Both the position numbers and the translations under genes were made by a program. DNA of 64,000 nt from NCBI GenBank assembly GCA_025738555.1, contig JAOVFP010000008.1:3348001-3412000 (forward strand), given 5' to 3'. Origin of the DNA: Cyathus striatus (taxonomy: Eukaryota; Basidiomycota; Agaricomycetes; Agaricales; Nidulariaceae). Below are positions 47,499-60,000 of this stretch, one piece after another. Under the pieces are notes generated by a model, which saw only the letters and a list, made by a program, of their open reading frames with translations, had not been told where the DNA came from and made no database searches. The stretch's first letter is position 1. Each line of letters starts with the position of its first letter.

Positions 47499-50129
47499 AG
47501 ATGATGAAGGTTAGTGGATAAAGGTATTTTAGAATAGACTTTGGTGGAGGTCGTTAAACAATGTTTATAGCCCCTTGCAGCCCTATGTAAGTGACTTGCT
47601 AGTCATCAGAAGGTGTACTAGTACGCGTACCCGCCACCTAGTTAAAAGAGAAAACTAAATTGCAGAGAGCCTAAGCCTCGATTTCGGCGTGTTTTGGTTG
47701 GAGGGCTTGCGTAGTTTGTTGAAAGGATGAACTAGAACGACGTGTCAAAGCTATGCGTAGATAAACGTGATAGGTTTATATACCTTTTTGAAACTACCGA
47801 CGGTATATCAATACTCCATGCTTGGTAGTGCAAAATATAATAAAGAAATAGTAAGCTTAAGAACCTAGATGCGTTTAGACAAACTGAGAGTGCGTCAGGC
47901 AGCGGTGGCCCCGGTGCCAGTCGACGCGCCGCTGTCAGTGTTAAGAGTAGTTCCAACGTGTCACGCCCAAGTCACGTTAGCGGTTAACGTTAAACCGATG
48001 CCGAACAAATAAAGAAATCAGGCCGGCAAACGGCAGAACCTACTACCTCAAGAATTTGATGGATTACATACAGGAAGGGAAAGAAGTAAAGGGGCATTCA
48101 TTGTCGAGGAGATTGTATTACAAGAGAACCGTTAATAAAGTACACAACAAGCATGGACAACAGACATGACTTATTCCATTCTATGTCTAAGCATTCACGG
48201 CTTACCAGAAAGATTAACGCAACGATACTTGCGAAACACTCAATCTTACAAGGTACCAAAAGTGAGCAGACACGATGTCAGTATCACACTTTCATTTGTA
48301 TTATAGCCTACTTTATATATGGTATTTTGAGCTCAAAGATAACAGTACAAAGAATAAGGAGAAGAGGGAGTGGAAGATAGGCATGACACCAAGGTCATGC
48401 CTATGGGGAGCTGCCTAGCAGGGGCGAAAAGGGCAGCCCGTCCCCATTTCATCCTTGGTAAGCGTAAACTCTGTCCCGCTATGCTTCTCTACCACTGCCT
48501 CACTACCTCAGCGATCTCCTTTAAAGAGGGGCAGAAGGATCTTGGAACTTGATGAGGTGATTGGAGACGAGATATGTCCGCTTCAATCGGCCGTATTGGT
48601 TCATTGCGGCGATGAAAGTTGAGTCAATCAGTTTGATGCATTCTGGAGAGATGGCGTTAGCTGGGGGTTTGGACTGAGGAGAGAAGAACAGTGGATAAGG
48701 GAAAGAAGAGCGGATGAATGACAAGCCGGCTAAGGACCAGCGGGGGCTCCGTGTGAGGGTGGAACAATGAGAAGGAAGGGGGACAGATAAAACATACATA
48801 TTCCAACACCCAGATTCATAACTTCAATAACCACCTCCATCGCTTTCTTACCATAAGAGGACTGCACTACTGCAATGGTGGAGGGATCATCAGCATCAGC
48901 CTTATCGCTACTAGATGCAGGGTGGTTAGCATTGGGCTGCACAGAAGTGAAGGTGGAAGAGGAAGAGGGAGAGTAACACAGAGAGAGAAGGCAGGAGGAG
49001 ATAATCGGAGGAGGGATAACAAAGTGCAAGAGTGAACGAAGGAAGTAAGAGAAAGGCGGAAGCAACACGAGCATGCAAAAGAGCATGAGCGTGAGCAGAA
49101 AAGCGGCGAAGATGAAGCAAAGTAAAACATGAAGGGCTTCATACACGCCAACGAAAGGAACAATGAGCGTCGAAGCAGGTTTGTAGAGCATAGAACACAA
49201 AACCAACAACAAACACATAAAAATAACGAACCTTCAGTACTTCAGTAACAATACGGCCAACGTCCCCTCAGCCCCAATGAACAACTTGGTCATATCAAAC
49301 CCTGCACTCGACTTGTGACCTCTGGCGAAGAAGGGGGGAGGTAACAGGATAAAGAGCGGATGCGGAGTTAGTGTTAACAAGGTGTTGCCCGTTGAAGTAG
49401 GGGACTTAGTGTGGGGACTTGAGGTCAGCAGTGGTGGGCGATAAAACGGACAAGATTGGTACTGAGGCCCGAGGGGGAATGGTTAATGCACAACCCCGCT
49501 GTGGATTTATTGGAATGACATCGAGTGAAAACACTAAGAGTCAGAGGATATGCCGGTACGGTCCTCCATTAACCTTATCCGAACATGAATACAGAAGTTG
49601 GACCTGGTCAATGCGATGGCGAGGGGAGGCGAGAGAAGTGTGAGGAGAACCAGGGGAATGTGTGGAAGACGAAGAAAGGGGGGTCACATTAATGAACGGG
49701 GAAAGAAAGAACGACCAGGAAGATGACATCGAAGGCCATTAGCCAATCAGATTCACCATTCAAGATCCCAAAAACGCCTTATAGGGAAATTCAAACGACC
49801 CTATAACCCAACTACCTTAAAAGGTAGTGAGAATTTTAGCCAGTATTAAATAAGTATAGTTCAGTTACGTATAGCTAGTTTAAATTTGATACTTTCTGTC
49901 AACTTTCTGTTCTTCTGATGTACTCTTTTAGATTGTTAACAGCCTCATGCTGACAATGAATTAATGAAGCATCATGCATGACCCCAACGAACAGATTATG
50001 ATTTCGAAATCATTGTTCAGAGCGTGATATTAATCCCAGCGTATCACTGGGAGGACCATATAACAAGTGGGAATGTGCACAGCACACTCGTTCCGCATCT
50101 TTTACTCTTCCAATATATCACCATTCTTC
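47499..50129. other. Intergenic; no gene recognised
   Basis: The longest open frame is 162 codons on the minus strand (49218-48730), strongly hydrophobic and Ser/Pro-rich, with no known domain; I do not call it. A perfect hairpin is at 48377-48404. The last part, from about 50040, is the upstream region of DUF6534 copy 5. Confidence 0.45.
48377..48404. other. Perfect 11-bp stem hairpin
   Basis: ATAGGCATGAC (48377-48387) pairs exactly with 48394-48404 across a 6-nt loop. It stands alone in an intergenic region; function is unknown. Confidence 0.6.
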
Positions 50130-51897
50130 ACGCTGGCGTTGAATATTAACCTAAATTCAACCTTTGGCTCGCTCTTTCTTGGGGGTGTAGCCACTGCAAT
50201 GTCCGTTTAGTAGTCTTTCCTCGAGCCATCATTTATATTCACATAGTTCATTGTAGATTTTATGGGCTTACATGCCGTCAGACTTTTGTTTACTTTCAAC
50301 TAAATTCGCAGGCCGACACATTTAAATTTAGGTTTATGGTACACCACTCACTCTTTAACTCTTCAAAATCCAGGCTGATTTACAAAAATTATTAGATAAC
50401 CTTCCTATGGTAAGATTAACTCGAATTCATTTACCGCATGTCTGAAATGCATAATATGAAGGATCTTACAAACGTTTCACCTCGCTGTCATTCTACACTG
50501 CCTATATTATTACTTAATAATCACTCATGGGACACCACTGCATTCTGTCAAGCCCATCTGGTACTTCCCTACATTTCCTTCGCGATTTTACGACAATATT
50601 TACTTCCTGCACTCAGGTCTTTATCAGTACGTCTGCTGCGTTATTTGAGAACGCCATGTAACAAGTATACTTCTTACTTAGACACAGATATATTTCACAG
50701 TAAGTAGTGAACCCATTTCTAGATCAAACTTTGCCTTAAGTTATAATTCCAGAACATCAGTGATTTCTGTATTCACATGTAAGTTTCTAGTACTTTCGCG
50801 AATGGCACCAACTCAATTTTCATCTCAGGTTATTTATGAAGAGAATCTGGCATTGTATGTACTTTATTTTTAAGATGTGGCTAACTTTATTGAACAATGT
50901 TCAATCAGTATGTAGCATACCAGCCTCCAGAAGCCTCAAGAAAGCAGTTTTTATCTTTCTGGTTTGTGTAATTGTAAGTTATCATGTAGTGTTTAACAAT
51001 TGGTGTTCTCATCTAGTAACATCCCATAGTTCATAGGCGCATCTTACACAATGGGTATGTATCCATTCTATTGTTGAAGGGAAATATTGATAATATTAAA
51101 TGCTCAGTTGCTGGTCTCAGTAAGTCGTCTTTTGTTTCCATAACCATTAAGAATTGTTTTGACGAGAACTTTATTACTAGTATATGCCACTCAGGCACTA
51201 CGTAAAATATCAAAGCTACCTAACTCGGGAACATACACAGATTTTTTTGAAATTGATCCAGAAGCTGTAAGGGTTTTTTGCACACTAGTACCGAAGAAGT
51301 CACTGATGTGATTGATACTCATTTAGCCACTGCTATACAGTGGCCTTGGTGCGGGGGTGCTTACTGATGTTCTGATTGCAGCTGCACTATGTGCTCTTTT
51401 GGTAAAAAATAAAACAGGACATAAGAGGCGTGTTTGAATTGTTTGAGCTAAGTTGGTCATCTAATCAAGGTGACTATTCCAGGACGGACTCCATGGTTGC
51501 CAATTTGGTGGGGTACGTTATTAATACCGGATTGTTGACGAGGTGAGTATATTCAAGTTTAAGTCCAGCCATCCATCTAATGGCACATGTAGTTTAATCG
51601 CAGGAGCTTGTTTTGTTACAGTGAGAAAAATTATTCAGAATAACTGCCGGCTAACTATTGTTTTCGTAGTACCTCATATGGCCTCACAATTTCATTTTCA
51701 TGGGAATATACTTTGTTCTCGGATCAGGTGTGTTTTCTCTCATGTCTAAGCTGTCTTAAATGTAACTGTCATGAACTTCAGCATACTACAACTCCCTTCT
51801 TGCATCACTCAATGCACGTCCCCGTCTACGCGCGAAATTGTACAGTGTCTCACCAATACTCGAAACGCCCAGCTACGAATTTCGAGTGTCTGCCTGA
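50130..51897 (+). pseudogene. DUF6534-type membrane protein gene with lost start codon (copy 5)
   Basis: The first exon aligns with copies 3 and 4 but begins ACG (50130-50132) where an ATG is expected: ACG, then LALNINLNSTFGSLFLGGVATA. Exons follow near 50257-50335 (FYGLTCRQTFVYFQLNSQAD), 50480-50570 (HSTLPILLLNNHSWDTT), 51350-51440 (LTDVLIAAALCALLVKNKTGHKR), 51487-51541 (TDSMVANLVGYVINTGLLT), about 51675-51727 (IWPHNFIFMGIYFVLGS) and 51782-51897 (AYYNSLLASLNARPRLRAKL to TGA). The downstream frame is good, so start loss may be recent, or a different first exon is used. Confidence 0.68.
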
Positions 51898-52096
51898 GTA
51901 AAATATGCCACACGCTCCTTAGTCATCGTCTAAATTTGAAACCAATTGAGATTCAGTAGTCTCATTTCTCAATCCAACAGACAGTATATACTATATAGTT
52001 GCAGTGTAGCAATTCAGTTTATTTTATTGACCAACCTTTGGAGTCTTACGTCCACAACCTCCTCTACAGCACTATCTATCTCCTTGTTTACTTTGT

Positions 52097-53845
52097 ATGG
52101 AAAACAGTACCAGCAGTCAACACATTCATCACCATTTCCAAAAACTCCCAGTCGAACTTATCACCGTTATTTTTATTATTGCATGTGAGGACGATCGAGT
52201 CCGCATTCAAAATGCAATGCACGAACCAAATACAATGATGGGTCCACTCGCAATACACCACAGACAGCTTGTCACTACTCCAGGAACTCTCAGTCAAGTC
52301 TGTAGTTCCTGGAGGGACTTTATCTACAACTGTACACCAATGCTATGGGACACCTTATGTGTATCCTTGAGATTTTCTGAAAGTTCTCCGCAAGATAGCA
52401 TTCCAAAAGCATCAATGAAGATGCGGAAATGGCTTCTTCGGGCTGAAAACTACCCGCTTACAGTAAAAATTCAAATATGCAATCTGCCTTTTTTTATGAC
52501 AGGAGGACAAGAGTCTTCATTGATTGAAGATCTATTTGATTTCTCGAGCCAGTGGAAAAGTATCGATATATTCTGTCCAGGGAACAATGTCAATATCTAT
52601 GCAGGGTTGCAAAATATTATGGAACGACCTCCTGCTTCATTAGAAGCATTTACTTGTCGACCCTCAAATCACTGTCCACACCATTCACATCCTAAAATCT
52701 GTGTTGATGCGACACCAAACCTTAAGCAAATATCACTCTTTTCTGGACTTCCCCTCTCCATGCAGTGCCTTTCTGAAATTAAGATATGTAAACTTCATTC
52801 CATGACGGCCTACACTGCTATCAACATATTGAAGGATATGGTGAATATAGTGGATTGCTGTGTAGTAGCGGATGAACAATTGCGCAATGAATCTGACACG
52901 ACACTATTACTTCCCAGTCTCCAGCTTCTATTTTTGGAGAACCTCTCTCTGCATGGTTTAAAACCATCCATCCTACGATCTCTGAAGTTGCCTGCACTTC
53001 GGAAATTTACTTTCTCAGATATTGACTATAATGAAATGTTTTCCAGTATTTCTGTCTCAAGATGTATCTTCTCAATGCTTCAGCAATCCAATTCACCAGA
53101 TATCCAGCTCTAGGATCTCGATATTAAAGAATGGGATTTAAATCCAAAGGAACTATTTAACATACTACAAACTGTTCCCTCTTTGAAACATTTCACGTAT
53201 TCACCTAGACCGTTCAGGCGTGAAATTAATTGTTCAATAGTCCCAACCCCCATCACCCATAGCAGACTGACCACTCTTCACATCTACTTCCATGCCGATT
53301 TCGTCTCTGAAGGTGGAGTGCCTGTCTTTCGTTATCTGAAATTACCAGCATTAGAGGAAGTTCAACTTTTATATCCCGATCCGCAACATCTCTCTAGCAT
53401 CAAGAATCTCCTGACACGGTCCAATTGCCCATTAAAAACCCTGAAAATAGAAACGAGGAAATATATTTCAAACACCTCCCTTATACACTTTTTAAATGCT
53501 GCACCGACTCTGAAGTACTTACATATCATAGGCAATAAATGTTGGGATGGTATGAAATTCGAGATCACAAGCAAGTTGTTCAATCTGCTGTCATCTTGCG
53601 AAGGATATTTACGAAATCTTTCCACACTTGCACTGGAAGGGAAGTTGACGGCTGATTGGGATAAAATCCTTCACGCTCTCGAGTGTCGTTCAGAAGACGG
53701 TCTTGATAGGGAAATAAGGAGGATTTCACATGTTCGCATTTATGCCTATGAATGTCGCAGAGCACAGAAAATGAATGACAATGAAGAGCGTGTGCGAGCT
53801 CTCCGGCAAAAAGGGATGGACGTTGAGTTCAGAGACCTGGTTTGA
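52097..53845 (+). CDS. F-box protein with leucine-rich repeat-like region (one in-frame TAG)
   Basis: The frame is 583 codons long with a single TAG at 53111-53113 (DIQL-stop-DLDIKEW); everything after it is in the same frame. The N-terminal F-box (about residues 15-90) shows KLPVELITVIF, SQVCSSWRDFI and TPMLWDTL. The rest is a series of beta-strand and Leu-rich units (LPALRKFTF, LKLPALEEVQLL, TLKYLHIIG) typical of fungal F-box/LRR proteins, which present substrates to SCF ubiquitin ligases. The C-terminus ends in KGMDVEFRDLV. The stop is a substitution-type lesion, not a run error; two shorter products, readthrough or a pseudogene are possible. A decayed paralogue lies at 61231-62800. Confidence 0.75.
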
Positions 53846-54185
53846 GTTGACCGGGGCGGGCTATTAAATATTTCGGTTGGGTTAACGTTGTTGTTAGTTG
53901 AAAATAGCTTGAATTATAGTACACGTACGTTAGTTTCAATTGAGCTCCTGGCGTTAGATGTATCAGAAAGCGCCACAAACAAAAATATTTCCAGTTCCAA
54001 CAATTTCAGTCTTGCGTCACACGGTCATTTCCCTTCCTCCTCATAAACCTATCGAGCCGAGACAACTCCCTTCCTCCTCCGAGTAGACCTATCCGTGTCC
54101 TTCGTCAGAAAGGTGAGCATCGTATCGTAATATTTAATCAGATATGCTGTGTACCACTGTCCATCACATCTTCATATCTGATATC

Positions 54186-55100
54186 GCAACTGAGCTCATA
54201 AATTCATCGTCTTCTCAGTATATGACCAGGTACGAGAAAATATGTACCGCATAACATACCGATACATGCCGGCTTCTCTGTCCTTCTCTTCGAAGTTCCA
54301 CCTTCGAGTACACATATACGCGTACTCGCGAATATGTGCCTTTTCGTTTAATTAGGTACACCCATCACATCTTCGTGTGATGTCGCAACTGAGCTCAAAA
54401 ACTCGTCGTCATCTCGGTACTATATGACCAGGTACGAGCAAAGATGTATTGTGTAACATACCGATATACGACGGCATGTATACTTATACGCGTCAATTTC
54501 CTCGCCAAGTGCCGCAATTACATCTTTGATTATCGAGTAAATAGCCTAGAGAGATAACTCTGAGTCATAGCCTGTTCATTGGATACTATCCAAGATGAAT
54601 ATACGCGTTCTTGCTTCGTTACATTCTTGCTCTATCAAAAGAAAACAATATTCCCTACTCATACGCGTCCATCGTGCGCATGAACCCTCGGAAAGGTACA
54701 TAGTGCAATTACATCGTTAACACGCCTTTTAATTTAATTAGGTACACCGTGCCGTTATCTACTCAACAGCAACTGAGCTCAAAATATTATCTCTAGGCTA
54801 TTTACTTGATGATGATATTTTATCTATATCAGTCTATATCGTAACTTTCATACCCTGTTCATCGGTTAAACGTACACTCATTTATCAGATGCCCGCCTCG
54901 AGTCGTTACATTTGCTCAATCAAACCACCAATACGCGTTCTTGAAGTCTTCGTGAATTCTCCGAAAGGCCCATAGAACAATTTTGCTTGTCCATTTAATT
55001 AGGTACACCGAACTTTTCTAAAGTACTTGAGCTCAGAAATATCATCATCAAGTAAATAGCCTAGAGAGATAGTAATTACCGTATATCGGACCGGGATGCC
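54186..55100 (+). repeat. Degenerate higher-order repeats with TTTAATTAGGTACACC and GCAACTGAGCTCA
   Basis: TTTAATTAGGTACACC occurs at 54347, 54733 and 54994. GCAACTGAGCTCA occurs at 54186, 54384 and 54769, with a weaker copy near 55024; the copies at 54384, 54769 and 55024 each follow a TTTAATTAGGTACACC. The first two units also share about 110 bp around GACCAGGTACGAG. AGTAAATAGCCTAGAGAGATA appears near 54536 and 55054, and nearly its reverse complement near 54787. ACGCGT is frequent. No coding potential was seen. Confidence 0.7.
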
Positions 55101-57031
55101 TGTTGAGATTTGAGTGATGTCATACCTGATATCGAGTCGTCTTTCATACTGAGACACGTTCATCGCGAAACATACTATTCAAACTCTCAGGTACGTCTTC
55201 CCCTGTTCACCATCCTTCCCCTTCGCCCTAAAACAAGTTATAGATAACATAATGGCAATTTCAACCTCCTTGCTTTACTCCCTCTAAGATCTCGAATCGG
55301 TGGTACGCGAGCGGAAGCGAATGTTGGGTAGGTTACCATCTTTCTTCTAGTTACTTTGCTTGGTTGTTGGGGAAATTTGCAATTTTGTGTATTGGTTCCG
55401 GTGGCAGGGTCCTATCGCATTGTTGTTATTAGAGATACTATGGCTATTAAATAAGATGACGAGCGTGTTATGATAGTATGTTCAACTCTCTTCAACTCAA
55501 GTAGAAAAATAATGCAAGTACGGCTCGATCTTTCCTACATATTTAACCTTTTAGATATCAAGATACATATACTTCCACATTGGGTATTATTTCCAATTTG
55601 CTGTGGAATGGACCTCCTGAATAGCTACGCGCAGTATCTGATCTTAGCGAGAGAACGTGCTTGGCATTTCCGGTATATTTTGTCCGCCGTGGTGAATATG
55701 ATATGGATAACCGGAGTAGAGTAGGTGAACTGTTCTATAGTGTGGAGTGGAATGGTAGGTTGGAACTCTTTATTAGGGGGTGGATGGATAAATGATTCGA
55801 GTAAGTATAGGTGTAATTAGCACCATATACGTTAAAGTAAGTAAAATCACATCCAAGACCTAGACTCTTGCTCTTTAACAGCCACCCGCGTATTCTTAGA
55901 TACCCGGAATAAGTTTTTATTTTGAGGAAGCAAGTATGGAGATATCTGGAGTTGCTGTTGGTCGGAGGTCCCCTCTTCTCGGGGCTCCCACCCGAGGCTA
56001 TCGGCTGGACGCCGTGTGTGCCGTGTTCTTTTTTTCACGAAAATTGATTGTTGGATGTAGATGGAGGTAGATGGTTGGTTGGTTCAATCGTTGATGCAGA
56101 TGCTTTACCGTACTGTACTTACCTCCGGATCGATTGGATCCATGGACCTATTCGCCTAGGAAGGGGACCTGAATGGGCCAGGGATGCCATATGGGTGCTG
56201 AGAAAGGAAGGAGGGGTGTCAGGTGTATGCCTCGTGGTGTCTTTCGAAGGTGGATTTGACTCCGCGAATGTCCGTGGGTGCGGTACTCGTATGTAGGAGG
56301 AAGGTGGGTGAATGGTGAAGGACTGAATTGGTGATGAATGATGTGTACAATGGAACTGGATGTGGATGAATGTGGGTGTAGGCGAGGTGGCTACCTCGCG
56401 TTCGACTAGGTTGTGCAAGAGAGGATTTGCGAAAGTGTATCGGATTCAGACGCCCCTAAGTTACATAGAGTATACGGCGGCCGTGGTAGATTACATTAAG
56501 ATTAAGGTATTGTGCAGGGCATGTCTTGGATCCATTAGCTATGAATTCTGAAAATCAAGTATAAAAATAATCGAGGGTTTGATTGATCTGGGGTCCAGTT
56601 CAATTCGGCGTTCACACGGTGCATCACTGGTGCTTAAGCTGAAGCAGTCACTTTCACTTCTCTCCTGCTCTCCTCTCCTCCTCACCACCAGCTCACCACC
56701 ACCAACAGTGCACACCCAGGCAAGCAAGGCCTTCACTGCGCCTTGCAACCGTCTCATTCACAGCCGGCTAAAGAATTGTTTCATTCACAAGTCCTGTAAG
56801 TTTCAGTTTCACAACAATGATATGACGGGGACACATCCATCACACATCAAGAGAAAAAGCTGACTTCACCGCCCAACTGCCGTTTTGTTTCCATCCAGGT
56901 CCCAGCTTGCATAGCCCCTGCCTTTTCACCCACACCCACACTTTCAATAAAACTCAACTCAATTCAAATCACTTTCTTTTTTCCTTTTTCTTTTCTTTCA
57001 TCTCATACCATACCATTCAACTTTCCCCTCG
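55101..57031. other. Intergenic, ending in a CT-rich promoter
   Basis: Only short frames without recognisable domains are present. The last 100 bp before the ATG at 57032 are strongly C/T-rich, as is common in promoters of expressed fungal genes. Confidence 0.5.
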
Positions 57032-60000
57032 ATGTCAAAGAAGACACAGGAGCCGAATGTCCTGCGTAGTGGGCTTATCACGTTCAAGAGGGACGGTGGA
57101 CTGCTCAGTGGTGGCTGGACAGATAAAGAGCTCGTATTGACCGATGTGGCTTTGTTCGTTCGTCCTGTGCGTACCAATTCTCTCTCTTTCTCTCTTTTCT
57201 CCCCAATGCCACTTTACCTACTTCAACCAAGCCACTACTCGTAGCAAGATTTTTTACGTCCCTTTACCTCATCCCCGCATCCACTTTATCGGTCCCGAAA
57301 ACACGTGTAACAATGTACTAACCGAACAAACAACTTCTAGCCCCCGACTCCCTCTTCGAAGCGGAAACATATTCCAATAGCATTGCCTGCCATAACTGCA
57401 CTGGAGCGAGTCGAACATGCTCCTGCCTGTTTACTGTTATCCGTTTCCAAGGTACCCCTCCCTCCTGTCAAATTCCACTTGGATCACGCTGATTCGCTAC
57501 GCTCGCAGCCACCATCTCCAAAACCAACACACCGATACCTCCTCTCATTCCGCACTGATTCGGAGCTGTACGACTGGCAAGATGAGATTTACGCGCGCGC
57601 GCCCAAGTTGGGTGGATGGAGTAGTGGCCCGTTTGATTTCGTGCATGAGGCGCATGTTGGGTTTGAGAGTAATTTGGTGAGTTTGTGTTTGTGTTTTGGT
57701 TTTGGGGTTGGTTTTGGGCTGGGTTTTGGTTTTGGGAGTGGTGGGGAACTGGGACTGGAACTGGGGTGGGGTGAGCTCAGACCACTCTCCATGGTCATAC
57801 ATGGCCTGACCCCCCAGAGGACAAGGGACAATAACGCAGGAAATGGCGTTTCACCTCTCCCCTCTCTCGGACCCACATCTTGCATTCTTACTATACTATT
57901 GTCTTTCTTTCACACCTTGCGCTCTTCAATTCTTCGGGGTCTCATGGGGGGTTCTATTGTACAACCTACGGCACTTCGTCCGGACCCAGACCACTCACTT
58001 GCAGGCTGCATATGGAGAGCTGAACAATTGTACTCGTGCTTGTGCTCACTGCACTGCTGCCTTTGGTTCTCCCTCTCCTTTTCCTTTTCTTCCCTTTTCT
58101 TTCCCGACACGGATGGACGGTGCGATGTCCTGTCCTGTCCTGGTCTGGTCTAGGCTTTGTATTTCCGCTTTGCATCCGCGTCGAGGATGGGTGTTGCCTG
58201 TATCTGTGCCTGTGGGGTTGGGTTGTGGGCACTGTTGGAGGCGGTGGGGGTGGAGGAGGTGAAGGTGAAGGTGAAGGTGTCGCGTGTTAGGCTGTGCCTT
58301 GTGCCGTAGTGAGCATGGAGAGTTTCTGGAACTCGACGTGGTGGTGGTACTCAGGGATTATGGGCTTCAGGTGCACAATGTGCTACTGCTACTTTCACAT
58401 CGATGTCTGCCACGGTTACCCTTACCATTGGTCCCAGGCATGATAGCCTAGACCTTTCCTCATCTCAGACTATGAACTTGAGGTTCAGATTGAGGCGAGG
58501 TGCCAGCACATACCAATTACAGCCTTTCATCTTTCACTCTTTCACCTTTCACCAGCTCATTTGTGACTTTATCACACCTTGGCTTTTTCCTTCCGTCTTT
58601 GCGTTCTCTTTCTCTTCTCTCAGCCATACGGGGAGTAAGCCTAGAGTGCGGTCCATACTATACCGAAACCCAGGAGCCAGTGGCAGCAGGTGTTCTCGGG
58701 GACGCGGACGCTGTTCCCTGGATGAGGGTGTTGATGGTGTTCCTGCGGGCGGGGCCGACGGCGGTGTCATGTCGATGTTTATCGGGGCGGTATGGACTCG
58801 TTACCTACCGTTGATGACATATACTGCGGCATCACTTGCGCCCACGATGTCAGGTTATTCTGGGTTTCGCATCGTTTTTTTTTTTTCGTTTCGTGTCGGT
58901 TTGAGGTTTTGGGGTTGATGACCGCCTGAGTGATGTGATATGGCTCTTTGTGGGGTCTGATGGAGGGTAATGGAGGCCTCGGGGTGTACTATTTCTGCCT
59001 TATCGTCTCTATTTCTGCTCGATGTTTTTTCTTCTCCCGCGAAGTGCGTCTGTGCTGCGCTACGTGGGGGTGTTCCCAGGAGGGGGACTTGCATATTGCT
59101 TTTCACTTTCTTTCTTTCTTTCCCTCTGCTTTCGATGGATATATACTAATGCACTTTTGACTATAGGACCAACTTCCAGCTCAATACACCGATATGCTAG
59201 GTGTAAAATCTAAAGCTGCCGCAGCGGCAGCTGGTACGAAGGAGAAAGTGAAGACGCCTCACGCGTCTTCATCTTCCTCGACGAGTAAAGTACGTTTCTG
59301 GCTTCCGTGTTCCCATTTCTGCGGTTCTTAACCTTCGCCCGGCAGGTAAAACCACACGACGATGATGACGACTCACCTGCGCTGGTCCTTGAAGGGCGAG
59401 CATCTGTAAAACACCAAGGCGCGTTCTCGTGGTTCTGGAAAGAGCGGTGGTTGGTTCTCGCTGGTGGAGTGTTGAGTATTAAACGATCCAAGGTCCGTTC
59501 CTTTCTTCCTTCCCTCAATTGTACACTAACACACTGTACTAGACATCAGCTCCGACAGACCTCCTTCCCCTCCCCCAACTCGCCTCCCTAACGCGAGTTG
59601 TCAACTCGAAAAGACCGTTCTGCCTCCTCCTAGAGCTGCGCGATGGCCGACGAGTTTTTCTGAGCTTTTTGACTGATAAAGAGCTGTATGCATGGAACGA
59701 TGCCATGTACCTATGTTTCGCGCCCGATGCGAAGCCGCCTAGTAAAACCACCCCCAAGTCCCCTAGTAAAGCACCCGCGGCGAAGAAGGCAAAGGAGGGA
59801 GGGGTGCATCATGTCCATGTTGGCGTGGACCGGGATGGGGAGTTTACTGTGAGTCCCTTTTGTTTTCTTACATGGGAAGAGAGAAAGGAACTGATGAAGC
59901 AGGCAAGAGTCAGAGTCAAAGGATAAACGTCGGCAACGCCAACGGGAAGCTTGATCCGGCTTGTGTGCGCAAGGGGGTCCGGAGGTCGCTTAGAAGTTCA

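Noticed and set aside
48730..49218. 162-codon hydrophobic frame on the minus strand
   Set aside because: Composition is Leu/Ser/Pro-rich from a purine/pyrimidine-biased stretch, with alternative frames also open; no recognisable domain or intron structure.
57383..58262. Long open frames of 256 and 139 codons within the PH-CRIB gene
   Set aside because: The first runs through exons 2-3 of the gene and into the long intron; the second lies in the intron. C/T and G/T bias keeps frames open without domain content.
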